A stretch of 64,000 nt of DNA from Xanthocytophaga agilis (GCF_030068605.1 NZ_JASJOU010000004.1:496001-560000); one strand, 5' to 3'; shown: positions 16,178 to 24,438, counted from the first letter of the stretch. Numbers and translations: made by a program. Notes: generated by a model not told the origin, from the sequence alone.

Positions 16178-16276
16178 AGTCTACAAGACTTCCGGTGTAT
16201 GAGACTGTTCCGCACCAGAGGCTACAAACACTATAATTCCCATTTAATTTTTATATACTTTTTTAAACTGTAAGCT

Positions 16277-17335
16277 ATGACAACGATTCAACGTGGGAAC
16301 ACGGTTCCCTCCTCTGGTTCTCAATCGCAATCGGGTTTTTTGTATGAGAAAAGCCTGCTCAAACAGGCTGATACGCGCATTGACCGCCTGCTGGAATGGC
16401 AACGGCAAAACAATCTGCCTGTGCATATTACGACCGACAAAAAATACCAGATCTATGCCTCTACCTTGCTCGAAGCGGTGAATGGGATAGCACAGAAAGA
16501 TGAGGCCATTCTGTACAATACCCAGCGACTGGATGCAGATCTATCGGCCATCATTGCACAGATGCATCAGTACGCTACCTGTGAAAATGCCCTGCGAGCT
16601 CCGTCTCTGGATGTGTTTGCCCGATCACAGAGCGATGAAACGGTGAACCGATTGTTGTTTGTGCTCATCAAGCAGTTTACCGAATCGGTTACTATCAAAC
16701 ATACGCCGGCACTGACACAGACAGTAGAAATGGCAAGTCTGGTACAACTGGAGTTCCGGGATCTGTCGCTGACCGATGTGTTGATATGCCTTCGTAATAC
16801 CAAAAGCGGTAAGTATGGGCAGCTCTATGAGTCGTTTGATTTTATCAAGCTGGGCGAGTTTTTGCGAAAGTACCGTCAGGAAAAAGAAGCCTTGCGTGAC
16901 CAGAAACACAAAGACCTGAAGTATTCGCAAAGTTCGATTCTGTATGACATTGTGAGCAACCTGGACAAAGCGCCTGAAGAGTTTAGAGAGCCATTCCAAA
17001 CCCTGCCTGCTCAGAAGATTGCTCAAAAGTTATCAACAGAAAAGGACACCCACTCAGCCACACCCGACAGACCAGAAATAGGCGTAGACCTGGATGCAGT
17101 TCTGGCAGAAGCAAACAAACCTACTTCCAAACTGCCTCGACCTAAGCCATTGACAGAGACCGAAAACCGCCAGCGAATCATGGCTGAGCTGACGCTGTAT
17201 ATGGACCATATGACCGAACAGGAATTCCTCTATTATGTGGATTACTATGAAACCTACCGCCAACCCGAACTGGTCGAATGGCTCAAAGCAGAATGGAAGA
17301 AGGTGCAGGAAAAATCCAAAACCAAAGCATCCTAA
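16277..17335 (+). CDS. Hypothetical protein of the plasmid-like module
   Basis: The 352-residue protein is not recognised. It is hydrophilic and mostly helical, with no signal peptide or membrane segment. Heptad-like stretches occur near 30-90, and a charged linker rich in Thr, Pro and Lys at about 260-300 precedes a C-terminal region with an acidic/aromatic segment (MDHMTEQEFLYYVDYYETYR). It follows the replication-like gene by 99 bases on the same strand and has the same codon style, so the two probably belong to one unit. REP-like palindromes and the 28-bp dyad array start about 50 and 360 bases after its stop codon. A partition or DNA-maintenance role is possible but has no direct support. 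Confidence 0.6.
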   Translation: MTTIQRGNTVPSSGSQSQSGFLYEKSLLKQADTRIDRLLEWQRQNNLPVHITTDKKYQIYASTLLEAVNGIAQKDEAILYNTQRLDADLSAIIAQMHQYATCENALRAPSLDVFARSQSDETVNRLLFVLIKQFTESVTIKHTPALTQTVEMASLVQLEFRDLSLTDVLICLRNTKSGKYGQLYESFDFIKLGEFLRKYRQEKEALRDQKHKDLKYSQSSILYDIVSNLDKAPEEFREPFQTLPAQKIAQKLSTEKDTHSATPDRPEIGVDLDAVLAEANKPTSKLPRPKPLTETENRQRIMAELTLYMDHMTEQEFLYYVDYYETYRQPELVEWLKAEWKKVQEKSKTKAS

Positions 17336-17382
17336 AAAGACTGGCAAAATGTCAATTCTAACAACAATTATTCCGATACCCT

Positions 17383-17639
17383 GTAGGGGCAATCACGCCC
17401 AAACATTTCCCCTCCGAACGATTGGGAATATGCCAAACCAATGTAGGGGCGCACACGCAGGTGCGCCCATGTTTCGTGCCGCAAATGGTTGGATTGGTGA
17501 ATCACCATTGTGAAATGTAGGGGCGATTGGCAGATCGCCCACGTTCCCACAGACACGGTATGGGATATATCCGAAATGATGGTCGGAATATCATAATCAT
17601 TCGGCGGGGAATCAGGGCGACCGCCAGTCGCCCCTACAT
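17383..17639. repeat. Cluster of four GTAGGGGCG-type REP palindromes
   Basis: Four short palindromes start or end with GTAGGGGC/GCCCCTAC: GGGGC...GCCC (17383-17400), GGGCGCAC/GTGCGCCC (17442-17469), GGGCGAT/ATCGCCC (17516-17541) and, inverted, GGGCGAC/GTCGCCC (17615-17639). Their G+C content is far above the surroundings. The form is that of extragenic REP-like elements seen in many phyla. Confidence 0.75.
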
Positions 17640-17695
17640 TGGTTCGGACAAATGCCTATGCGTTGTATGGGAACGACCAAGATGCTTTATCATAT

Positions 17696-18033
17696 GTGAC
17701 CGGAACTCCGGTCACACAGAAGAAATATCCGAAGTATGGTCAACAGCCGTGATTGATCGGAACTATGGTCAAAATGGAAATCGATGACTGAGTGACCAGA
17801 GAAATGTTCAGTAAGGGAAGTGAACAGAAATCGAATCACTTTGTAAAATGACTGGAACTCTGTTCGCTTTTCTGTTTGACCATACTTCCGGTCGCTTTTT
17901 GTTTTGACTGGTATCCCAGTCGCTTTGCAAAAATATTCGATCTCTGTTCACTTTACAGAATGACCATACTTCCAGTCAAATCATTGGCTGACCATAGTTC
18001 CAGTCATCAACTTGCATGACCATACTTCCGTTC
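17696..18033. repeat. 28-bp periodic array of 16-bp dyads, copy 1
   Basis: From 17822 to 18033 eight 16-bp dyads start every 28 bp (17822, 17850, 17878, 17906, 17934, 17962, 17990, 18018). Each has the form 7-bp half-site, 2-bp centre, complementary-type half-site; examples are GACCATACTTCCGGTC and GACTGGAACTCTGTTC. Half-sites are drawn from a small set (GACCGGA, GACTGGA/T, GACCATA, GAACAGA, GATTCGA-like). Spacers are 12 bp and T-rich. Out-of-register units lie upstream, including the perfect dyad GTGACCGGA-AC-TCCGGTCAC at 17696-17715, and an off-consensus unit in register at 17794. The array ends 45 bases before an XRE gene. A second copy lies at 58676-58983. Confidence 0.88.
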
Positions 18034-18078
18034 AGCAGACAAGCAACTAAATACACACCAAACCAAACCAGCCATACT

Positions 18079-18354
18079 ATGAACCTAAAAGACATCGGCG
18101 AACGCATCCGCCTCTTTCGAATGGATATACTCAACCTATCTCAACGCGAATTTGCTCAGCGCATGGGAGTAGCCCAGGGCAATCTGTCTTCTCTGGAAAA
18201 AGGTCACCAGCTACCAAGCTGCTTCTTTCTCTGGTGCCTTCATGCCACCTATCAGGCCAATGTGCATTGGCTCTTTACAGGAATTGGAGAGCCGGTGGTG
18301 ACGACAACGAGTATATGTGAGCACGACTATACTGGAAAAAGTAGTAAGCAATAG
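18079..18354 (+). CDS. XRE-family HTH regulator
   Basis: The 91-residue protein opens with MNLKDIGERIRLFRMDILN and contains a Cro/CI-type HTH: L-S-Q-R-E-F-A-Q-R-M-G-V-A-Q-G-N-L-S-S-L-E-K-G (about 20-43). A further helix with VHWLFTGIGEP follows, as in many Bacteroidota XRE proteins that read 'NWLLTGEGE'. The first ATG after the repeat array is used as start; the longer frame from 18016 would run back into the last dyad. Its position directly downstream of the dyad array makes it a candidate for binding the array, or the array may drive it. Small C-terminal tail without motif. Confidence 0.82.
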   Translation: MNLKDIGERIRLFRMDILNLSQREFAQRMGVAQGNLSSLEKGHQLPSCFFLWCLHATYQANVHWLFTGIGEPVVTTTSICEHDYTGKSSKQ

Positions 18355-18496
18355 CTCTGACAATAGCTGGTTTACCTGTAGATACTCTTACTGGTCAAGA
18401 AAATAACAATCCGATTTTTTTTGAGAAGTATGTCCCTTTTGATCATCTTCAATTGTTAGTAGGGGGAATTTTAAACATGTATTAACAATTAAAAAA

Positions 18497-18841
18497 ATGA
18501 AAGAGTATATTCTTCTTTTCAGGCACGAGAATGCCAACGGAAAAGTTTCTCCTGAGCAAATGCAACAATGGATGAAACAACAAATGGATTGGATAGACAG
18601 TATTGCTGCACAAAACAAATTTGTCAGTGGAACCGGACTCTTGTTTGAGGATGCCAAAGTGGTCAGTCACAAAAAGGTCGTCACCAACGGTCCCTTTGGG
18701 GATGTCAAGGAAACCCTTGGCGGTTACATTGTTGTAAAAGCCAACTCTGCTGACGAGGCTGCTGAATTTGCGAAAGGTGCACCTGTTCTGCAAGGCGAAG
18801 GAAATACAGTGGAAGTGCGACAAATAATGATAGCCAGCTAA
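18497..18841 (+). CDS. DGPF/YCII domain protein
   Basis: The 114-residue product shows the DGPF (YCII-like) pattern: MKEYILLFRHE at the start, a helix with M-K-Q-Q-M-D-W-I, then V-T-N-G-P-F-G-D-V-K-E-T-L-G-G-Y-I-V-V-K-A, and a C-terminal E-V-R-Q-I-M. The domain is a ferredoxin-like fold of unknown chemistry. DGPF genes characteristically stand next to ECF42 sigma factors, and one such sigma factor gene follows here at 19180, supporting both calls. A complex set of inverted repeats lies right after the stop codon. Confidence 0.88.
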   Translation: MKEYILLFRHENANGKVSPEQMQQWMKQQMDWIDSIAAQNKFVSGTGLLFEDAKVVSHKKVVTNGPFGDVKETLGGYIVVKANSADEAAEFAKGAPVLQGEGNTVEVRQIMIAS

Positions 18842-18842
18842 A

Positions 18843-18906
18843 TTCCACAAAGACAACAGGCTCCTGTTTACAACTTCTTTGTGGAAGGTAGGAGCCTGTT
18901 GTAAAC
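18843..18906. repeat. Interleaved inverted repeats (alternative hairpins)
   Basis: TTCCACAAAGA (18843-18853) pairs perfectly with TCTTTGTGGAA (18876-18886). ACAACAGGCTCCT (18853-18865) pairs perfectly with AGGAGCCTGTTGT (18890-18902). GTTTACAAC (18866-18874) pairs with GTTGTAAAC (18898-18906). The first two are interleaved, so they cannot both form fully in one simple hairpin. Confidence 0.85.
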
Positions 18907-19179
18907 ATAAAGATAGATCGCCGTCTCCCGGTTTGATCGGCTGACAATGATGTAGTTATTTAGCATTACCGGATTCTGTATCTGAAACCTGTATTTTTTG
19001 CTGAGCGCAAGCTGATCCCGAAGGCTGGGTATGGATATTTTTAGCTATCTTACAAAGGAATATTATAAATCGGCAACAATGGGACATGCGCTGATGACTG
19101 CAAAAATCCGGTTAGTGCTACATAGGCAAAAGATAACCTGGTAAAAATAAGTAGGAGCTTGTTTAATAGATAACATCTG

Positions 19180-20415
19180 GTGCAAAGCGATACCCTAATT
19201 CCTCACCTGTTTAGAACAGAGTACAGCAAACTTGTGTCTGTGCTCACTAGATCTTTCGGTATTGAACATATTGAAATCGCCGAAGATATAGCCAGTGAAA
19301 CTTTTTTAATAGCTCTTAATACCTGGCCTTACAAAGGCCAACCCGCCAATCCGACTGCCTGGCTTTATACAGTAGCAAAGAATAGAATAAAAAATCATTT
19401 TGTCCGCAACCGCATCTTTAAAACGAAGGTATCTCAAAAAGTAAGGGATGAAAAAATACCGGATGAAATTGACATTGACTTTTCTGCCAATGCTATTGCC
19501 GACAGCCAACTCCAGATGCTTTTTACGGTTTGCCATCCTTCTATTTCAACAGAAGCACAAATTTGTCTGGCTTTAAGAATACTGTGTGGCTTAGGATTAG
19601 CTGAAATTGCAGACGCTTTATTATCCAACAAAGAAACCGTTCACAAAAGACTGCAACGGGCCCGGGAAAAACTTTGTTCGGAGCAGATTACAATCGAAAT
19701 ACTGGATAGTAAAGTAATAAAAGAACGGTTGGAAACTGTTTTACAAACCATCTATCTGGTATTCAGTGAAGGGTACTATTCAGAAAGGAATAACTCAATT
19801 GTCAGAAAAGAACTTTGCATTGAAGCCTTAAATTTAACCTATCTGCTGTTGGGAAACGAGTTAACAAACACCCATGCTACCAATGCGTTACTGTCCTTGT
19901 TGTGCTTCCAGTCTTCCCGTTTAGAAGCGCGTACGTCAGAAGACGGTAATCTGATTTTATACGATGATCAGGATAGAAAGCTCTGGGATAAAGAATTTAT
20001 AGAAAAAGGATTTTATTATTTACAGCAGGCATCTAAATGGGAAATCACCTCACCGTATTATCTGGAAGCCAGCATTGCCTATTGGCATACGGTTGATAAT
20101 ACGAATGCAGCAAAATGGCCGAGTATATTAAAATTGTATGATGCTTTGTTATCCATTCATCCTTCACCAATTGGAGCTTTAAACCGGATCTGGGCTTTGT
20201 CAAAGGTACACGGAAACGCAGCGGCCATACAGGAAGCCGAAAGCTTACATTTGCAGACAAATCACTTTTACTTTGTTCTTTTGGCTGAACTTTACACTCA
20301 AATCGATTCCAGCCTATCTGTATCCTATTTAAAAAAGGCACTTACTCTTTGCAAAACAGACACTGAGAAAAAAATGATACAGGAACAGATCAGAAAGCGA
20401 ACCGTATCCATATAG
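19180..20415 (+). CDS. ECF42-type RNA polymerase sigma factor
   Basis: Residues about 1-80 are sigma-70 region 2 (FRTEYSKLVSVLTRSFG, IAEDIASETFLIALNTWP, NPTAWLYTVAKNRIKNHF). Residues about 115-165 are region 4 (L-R-I-L-C-G-L-G-L-A-E-I-A-D-A-L and V-H-K-R-L-Q-R-A-R-E-K-L). A long C-terminal domain (about 170-411) with VFSEGY and helical repeats corresponds to the DUF6596/TPR-like part of ECF42 sigma factors. Length 411 is usual for the group. These sigma factors lack a classical anti-sigma factor and occur beside DGPF genes, as here. The start is a GTG; no ATG fits better. The C-terminal part probably controls activity. Confidence 0.9.
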   Translation: MQSDTLIPHLFRTEYSKLVSVLTRSFGIEHIEIAEDIASETFLIALNTWPYKGQPANPTAWLYTVAKNRIKNHFVRNRIFKTKVSQKVRDEKIPDEIDIDFSANAIADSQLQMLFTVCHPSISTEAQICLALRILCGLGLAEIADALLSNKETVHKRLQRAREKLCSEQITIEILDSKVIKERLETVLQTIYLVFSEGYYSERNNSIVRKELCIEALNLTYLLLGNELTNTHATNALLSLLCFQSSRLEARTSEDGNLILYDDQDRKLWDKEFIEKGFYYLQQASKWEITSPYYLEASIAYWHTVDNTNAAKWPSILKLYDALLSIHPSPIGALNRIWALSKVHGNAAAIQEAESLHLQTNHFYFVLLAELYTQIDSSLSVSYLKKALTLCKTDTEKKMIQEQIRKRTVSI

Positions 20416-20571
20416 TATCTATTGTAATATCCATTCGTTCCTTTTCGGATACGGGTATATTGCTCTGAATATTATTAACTCAATACTATTTTCAATGCCT
20501 CCAAAAGACTTACATCAATTATGCCATGTACCCAAATATCTGCCATATTTACAAGAGAGATAAATCAGTTT

Positions 20572-21291
20572 ATGGGATCTAAATATTTGTCATATATATT
20601 TTTTCTGGTTGTATCATGTTGTGTTACCCTTCGGTGTTCAGAACCTTCCAGGATAGAAACACCACCCAAACAATTTTCGCAACCGTATTCTGTAAAAATA
20701 AGTCCTGGGATAGATTCTGTACTTTCTACTAATCACTCTTTTTATGGAGATTCTTTATTTCCAGAGCATGCAAATCTGATTCGTTTCTGGATAAAACAGT
20801 ACCATCATAATCGCTGTGTTCCTATAACCTATGCCAAACACATGCTGCGGGAGAGTTTTGAAGGATATAAGAATTTGGGAGATGTAAATAATGACAAGAA
20901 GAATGATACAATTTTTATTTTGCCGCCATTAGATGTATGTGAGAATGGACAGTCCTATTATTTTACAGATACTAAGTTACCCCGCTTGGAGACCGAATCA
21001 GTATGTTGTCATCCTGGTAATTTTTTTAAGGGTCCAGATATTGATGAAGATGGAATATGTGAGGTTGGTTTTTTTTATTCAAGTTGTGCTAGCCGGTATA
21101 AATCTGTCCACCTTTTTCGACTGAAAGATAATCAGTGGGAGAAAATTGCGGCATCTGAATTTGATCTGTTTACACAAAATCCTTCCAAAGTAAAATTTGA
21201 AACACTTGTGCGCAAGCTGGCAAAAAATAAGTTTCAAATGAGAAACTTCCTGGATGGAAACAAGTATTGGGAAACAACCTTGTTACAATAA
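20572..21291 (+). CDS. Secreted lipoprotein, unknown function
   Basis: Starting at the ATG at 20572, the 239-residue protein has a lipoprotein signal peptide (MGSKYLSYIFFLVVSCCVTL) with Cys in L-R-C-S as the likely lipidation site. The mature part contains a D-V-N-N-D-K-K-N-D-T motif and P-D-I-D-E-D-G-I-C-E-V-G, acidic loops like those of FG-GAP/integrin-type or calcium-binding repeats. The longer frame from 20521 lacks a sensible signal sequence. The next gene, another small lipoprotein, begins 25 bases after the stop, so they may be one unit. The function is unknown. Confidence 0.75.
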   Translation: MGSKYLSYIFFLVVSCCVTLRCSEPSRIETPPKQFSQPYSVKISPGIDSVLSTNHSFYGDSLFPEHANLIRFWIKQYHHNRCVPITYAKHMLRESFEGYKNLGDVNNDKKNDTIFILPPLDVCENGQSYYFTDTKLPRLETESVCCHPGNFFKGPDIDEDGICEVGFFYSSCASRYKSVHLFRLKDNQWEKIAASEFDLFTQNPSKVKFETLVRKLAKNKFQMRNFLDGNKYWETTLLQ

Positions 21292-21316
21292 GTGCAGCAA
21301 TCTTTTTAATAATTTT

Positions 21317-21832
21317 ATGAGATTCTTTTCTGTTATAGTGTTTGCATTTTGTGTGTTTGCCTGTTCAGAACAAAATACATCATCCCAATTACCTACTACT
21401 CTACACAACTCACCCACAAGGTTTAGGCTATCTATTGTCAGCTTTAACCATGCCAGCCAACTGGTAGATGGGATTACTACCTATGTAGTCACTGACTCTA
21501 TCCTACAGGTAAAAAAGACCTTTCCTGGTGATACTACAAGCAAAGTGGTGTATTCCAAACCCATTCAACTAAATCAGGCGCAGATGGCGGTGATTGATAA
21601 AATAGTTTCAGATTCGCTTGACGAATATTATACTACTAATTGTGTGCTGGCAACCAGTGGAGATGAATATGACATAAACTACCAAACAGATTCAAGACAG
21701 AAACGTATTCATCTACATCACTATTATCTACAACAGGTAGATGAGATTAAGCAAATCATTAATGTCCATTTGCCAGAGAAATATCAATTCCAGTATTTGC
21801 CAAAAGATACCCAACAAGATTGCCCATTGTGA
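21317..21832 (+). CDS. Small lipoprotein, unknown function
   Basis: With the ATG at 21317 the product has 171 residues: a signal peptide MRFFSVIVFAFCVFAC with the lipobox F-A-C, then a Ser/Thr-rich linker (SEQNTSSQLPTT) and a beta-rich domain. No family is recognised. The longer frame from 21254 overlaps the upstream gene and is unlikely because the signal peptide would then be internal. Gene order suggests co-expression with the lipoprotein at 20572. Confidence 0.72.
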   Translation: MRFFSVIVFAFCVFACSEQNTSSQLPTTLHNSPTRFRLSIVSFNHASQLVDGITTYVVTDSILQVKKTFPGDTTSKVVYSKPIQLNQAQMAVIDKIVSDSLDEYYTTNCVLATSGDEYDINYQTDSRQKRIHLHHYYLQQVDEIKQIINVHLPEKYQFQYLPKDTQQDCPL

Positions 21833-21903
21833 AAATAGTGTTTAGTATAATAAAAGTTTGTAAAGGTGGGGAGGGTATTCGGATAGAGAGTAATGGGGCT
21901 ATT

Positions 21904-22150
21904 TCACTTACAGTTTGTTGTCTTATTTTTTCGGTAAAATACACTAATCAATAGTGCAGTGAGCAACATTCCTGCTGCTCCCCATTCTTCAAAACGGAAA
22001 TAATGTATACCATAGCCATATTCGTTAACTGGTTTCAGCTCTGGCAGGCTTATATAAGCAAGAACTTCCATTCGTAACCAACCTGCACGTATAAGAACGC
22101 TCACTAAACAACTCACCCACAATAACGCCATCCAACCTGGCGGTAGGAAC
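21904..22150 (-). pseudogene. C-terminal fragment of a membrane protein
   Basis: On the minus strand about 80 residues read as the end of a membrane protein: PPGWMALLWVSCLVSVLIRAG, then WGAAGMLLTALLISVFYRKN before the stop. It contains two hydrophobic segments and a charged tail. Upstream of about 22150 the frame runs into antisense of a truncated SDR gene, so the 5' part of the gene is missing. The family is not identified. Confidence 0.5.
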
Positions 22151-22613
22151 CACGGAAACCGTTCCGGAAATCGACTGGTTGAAAGTGCTTGAAACGAACC
22201 TGACCGGTGCCTTTCTGGGCATACGCAGCGTTGCCCCATCTATGCGGAAGGCTGGCGGCGGCTCCATTGTCAATGTGTCTTCCATTGCAGGCCTGCATGC
22301 TATACCAAATCTGCTGGCGTATGGAGCCAGTAAATGGGGCCTGCGGGGACTGACCAGAACAACCGCTTATGAGCTGGCGCACAATAAAATCCGGGTGAAT
22401 GCCGTTCACCCCGGCATCATTGACACCCCATTGGCGCATGATCTGGTAACGGGCAATAATCTGGTGCCCGTTGACAAGTTTGCCATTCCGCGTCAGGCTT
22501 CTACCCGGGAAATTTCCAACTATGTTCTGTTTGTCGCTTCGGAAGACGCTGCTTTCTCTACCGCCTCTGAATTTGTAGCTGATGGTGGTTTTGGCTTAGG
22601 TCCTATCTTGTAA
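22146..22613 (+). pseudogene. SDR oxidoreductase lacking its N-terminus
   Basis: The readable part, about 150 residues, matches the middle and end of a short-chain dehydrogenase: VLETNLTGAFLGIRSVAPSM, GGSIVNVSSIAG, YGASKWGLRGL (catalytic Tyr and Lys) and V-N-A-V-H-P-G-I-I-D-T-P, ending VADGGFGLGPIL. The N-terminal nucleotide-binding glycine motif (TGxxxGIG) is absent. The homology stops near 22145, where an unrelated membrane-protein fragment begins on the other strand. This looks like a deletion junction between two gene remnants. It is not expected to be active. Confidence 0.75.
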
Positions 22614-23104
22614 CGGATGGTTCTCTTCCGCTCAACATATGCTTATCTGCTTGCCATTAGCTACTCTAAAAGAAGATGGAACGTATCACACTTGAATGTA
22701 TTCGAAAATAGGGGCTTTCGCTTCCTTTCGGGTCTGGTATTGGCGATCAAACACTAATTCCTATCTCAAGGTGGCAAAGCGCAAGATAGCAAAGCGGCTG
22801 GATAGTGGAGCATAGGAACAGAAGTGATTACTTGAGTCTTCATCGGTATGCCCAACAGAGCCACTACTTAGATTTTTTGCAGCGTCCGGGTCACTTCGAG
22901 CTACGTTTAGGCACAATAAAAACCATAATGAATAAAGCTGTCATGATGCGCCGCCCTATTTTTATGCCTGATGTCAATGAATAGTTTTTTATCCGTATGC
23001 GCTGAGTGATCTGTCCGAAAAGATAGCAGATGATGCCTTAAATTATTGATAATTATCACGTTGACATTTTAGCAAATGTCCTCTCTGCCTGAAAACAGTC
23101 TGTC
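22614..23104. other. Gene-free stretch
   Basis: No coding frame is supported. It contains the perfect inverted repeat GACATTT-tagc-AAATGTC at 23063-23080, 54 bases before the next start codon, a candidate regulator site for the NTF2-like gene; TACCTTTG at 23105-23112 could be its -7 box, although a matching TTG box is not seen. Confidence 0.5.
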
Positions 23105-23133
23105 TACCTTTGACAAAATCAAAAAATCATAAT

Positions 23134-23658
23134 ATGAAAAAAATAAATTTGATCTCAGCAGTAGCCATTTTAGCTATGGCTACCTATACTACAAACGTAA
23201 AAGCCGCTGTAACAGCCGATACACCCGCAAAGGCTGGTTTTATACAGAAAGCAGAACGGGATTCCACTGCATTAAAGGTTGTGAACGAATTTTTTGACCG
23301 TTTCAAAAAAGGTGCAACACCAGATGAACTTGCTACAAGGTTTGATCTCAATGCTGATTATTTCATACCCGGTGATAGTAAAAACGTTCCCTGGATCGGC
23401 CATAGGACCGGTCGTGCTGCGATCAGGGAAAGCTTCCGCCTGCTTAAAGAAAATATCGCTCCTGAAAAACTGATCTTCACAGATATTTTAGCCAAAGGTG
23501 ATAGGGTCGTAATTCTAGGTTACCTTGAATCCCGGATGAAGAAAAACAACAAAGTGATCAAGTCAGAGTTTAGTATCGATATCGTTGTTAAGAATGGCCT
23601 GATTACCCGTTACCACCTGCTAGAGGACTCTTTCGAAGTCTCTGAAAAAGCAAAATAA
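23134..23658 (+). CDS. Secreted NTF2/SnoaL-like protein
   Basis: From the ATG at 23134 the product has 174 residues, with a signal peptide (MKKINLISAVAILAMATYTTNVKA). The mature part matches the NTF2-like fold: a helix V-V-N-E-F-F-D-R-F-K-K-G, D-Y-F-I-P-G-D, W-I-G-H-R-T-G-R-A-A-I-R-E-S-F, then strands V-V-I-L-G-Y-L-E-S-R and E-F-S-I-D-I-V-V-K-N-G-L-I-T-R-Y. These domains bind small hydrophobic ligands or act as isomerase-like enzymes; the substrate is unknown. The frame could extend 8 codons upstream, but the signal peptide fixes the start. A perfect 18-bp terminator follows. Confidence 0.82.
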   Translation: MKKINLISAVAILAMATYTTNVKAAVTADTPAKAGFIQKAERDSTALKVVNEFFDRFKKGATPDELATRFDLNADYFIPGDSKNVPWIGHRTGRAAIRESFRLLKENIAPEKLIFTDILAKGDRVVILGYLESRMKKNNKVIKSEFSIDIVVKNGLITRYHLLEDSFEVSEKAK

Positions 23659-23721
23659 CAAGGGCCTTCTAAAGTATTATCGGTCTCATATCCTTTACTA
23701 GTATCCTGAACAGGATCTTTT

Positions 23722-23761
23722 AAGCGAACAGGCGGCACTTTACAGTGCCGCCTGTTCGCTT
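23722..23761 (+). terminator. Strong terminator
   Basis: AAGCGAACAGGCGGCACT / AGTGCCGCCTGTTCGCTT is a perfect 18-bp stem with a 4-base loop, followed by TTGATAACTTT. It lies between convergent genes and may serve both. Confidence 0.88.
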
Positions 23762-23814
23762 TGATAACTTTCAATATGCCTTTTCGCGTGTGAAAGGAAT
23801 TTGAATTGCTTCCG

Positions 23815-24438
23815 TTAGGATAAGCCTCCTTTCCTTGGTGATACCTTTGAAACTTCCGGGCTTCTTTTGCTGGACTGCTTCCTTACCCGGCTCAGGGTTT
23901 CACGGGTAAGGCCCAGAAAAGACGCGATCATATACAAAGGAATTCGGTTGTACAGGGTGGGGTACTCCCGCACGAATTTTTCATAACGTACTTCGGCCGG
24001 CTCGCTGATGGTACTGAAGATCCTGTTCTGATGGGCTTCAAAATTTTTTGCAGTCAGCGCTTCTATAATCTGCTTGAAGTTGGGTGCAGCAGCAAGCAGA
24101 TTATCCCATTTTTCTTTAGAGAAACGAATCAGTTCACTGTGCTCCAGGGCTTCGATATAACAATTTGAGGGCTGCCCGGACATAAAACTCGTAAAATCGG
24201 ATATCCACCAGTTCTCGATGGCGAACCTCATTACATGTTCCTGTTTGTCATCTCCGATACGGAATAAACGGAAACTGCCTTTAACGACGAATCCGACAAA
24301 ATCACTTACCTCGCCTTCTTCCAGCAGATATTGGTTTTTCCGGACCTTTTTTTGGACCGAGGCATTGGCAACCAATTCCATTTCTTCCGGCGTCAACTTT
24401 CCTTTTTCATGAAGATAATCTATAAGCGTCGCAAACAT
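23815..24438 (-). CDS. Crp/Fnr-family transcription regulator
   Basis: Residues about 20-125 are a cyclic-nucleotide-binding-type beta barrel (YLLEEGEVSDFVGFVVKGSFRLF, then AIENWWISDFTSFMSGQPS, which is the common wording of Bacteroidota Crp-like proteins). A C-terminal helix-turn-helix follows: R-I-P-L-Y-M-I-A-S-F-L-G-L-T-R-E-T-L-S-R-V-R. The barrel lacks the exact cAMP phosphate-binding set, as is usual in this subgroup. It shares the strand with the MFS pseudogene and SDR gene upstream, and two TGTGA-N6-TCA sites lie before the SDR gene; a link is plausible but unproven. Confidence 0.9.
   Translation of the reverse strand: MFATLIDYLHEKGKLTPEEMELVANASVQKKVRKNQYLLEEGEVSDFVGFVVKGSFRLFRIGDDKQEHVMRFAIENWWISDFTSFMSGQPSNCYIEALEHSELIRFSKEKWDNLLAAAPNFKQIIEALTAKNFEAHQNRIFSTISEPAEVRYEKFVREYPTLYNRIPLYMIASFLGLTRETLSRVRKQSSKRSPEVSKVSPRKGGLS

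Noticed and set aside
17822-18033. Regular spacing looked like a CRISPR array
   Set aside because: Repeat units differ from each other and are dyads, the 12-bp spacers are T-rich and conserved between copies, and no cas gene is near.
23063-23080. GACATTT/AAATGTC as a site for the neighbouring Crp/Fnr regulator
   Set aside because: The repeat does not have the TGTGA-N6-TCA form of the sites near the SDR gene, so the link was not claimed.
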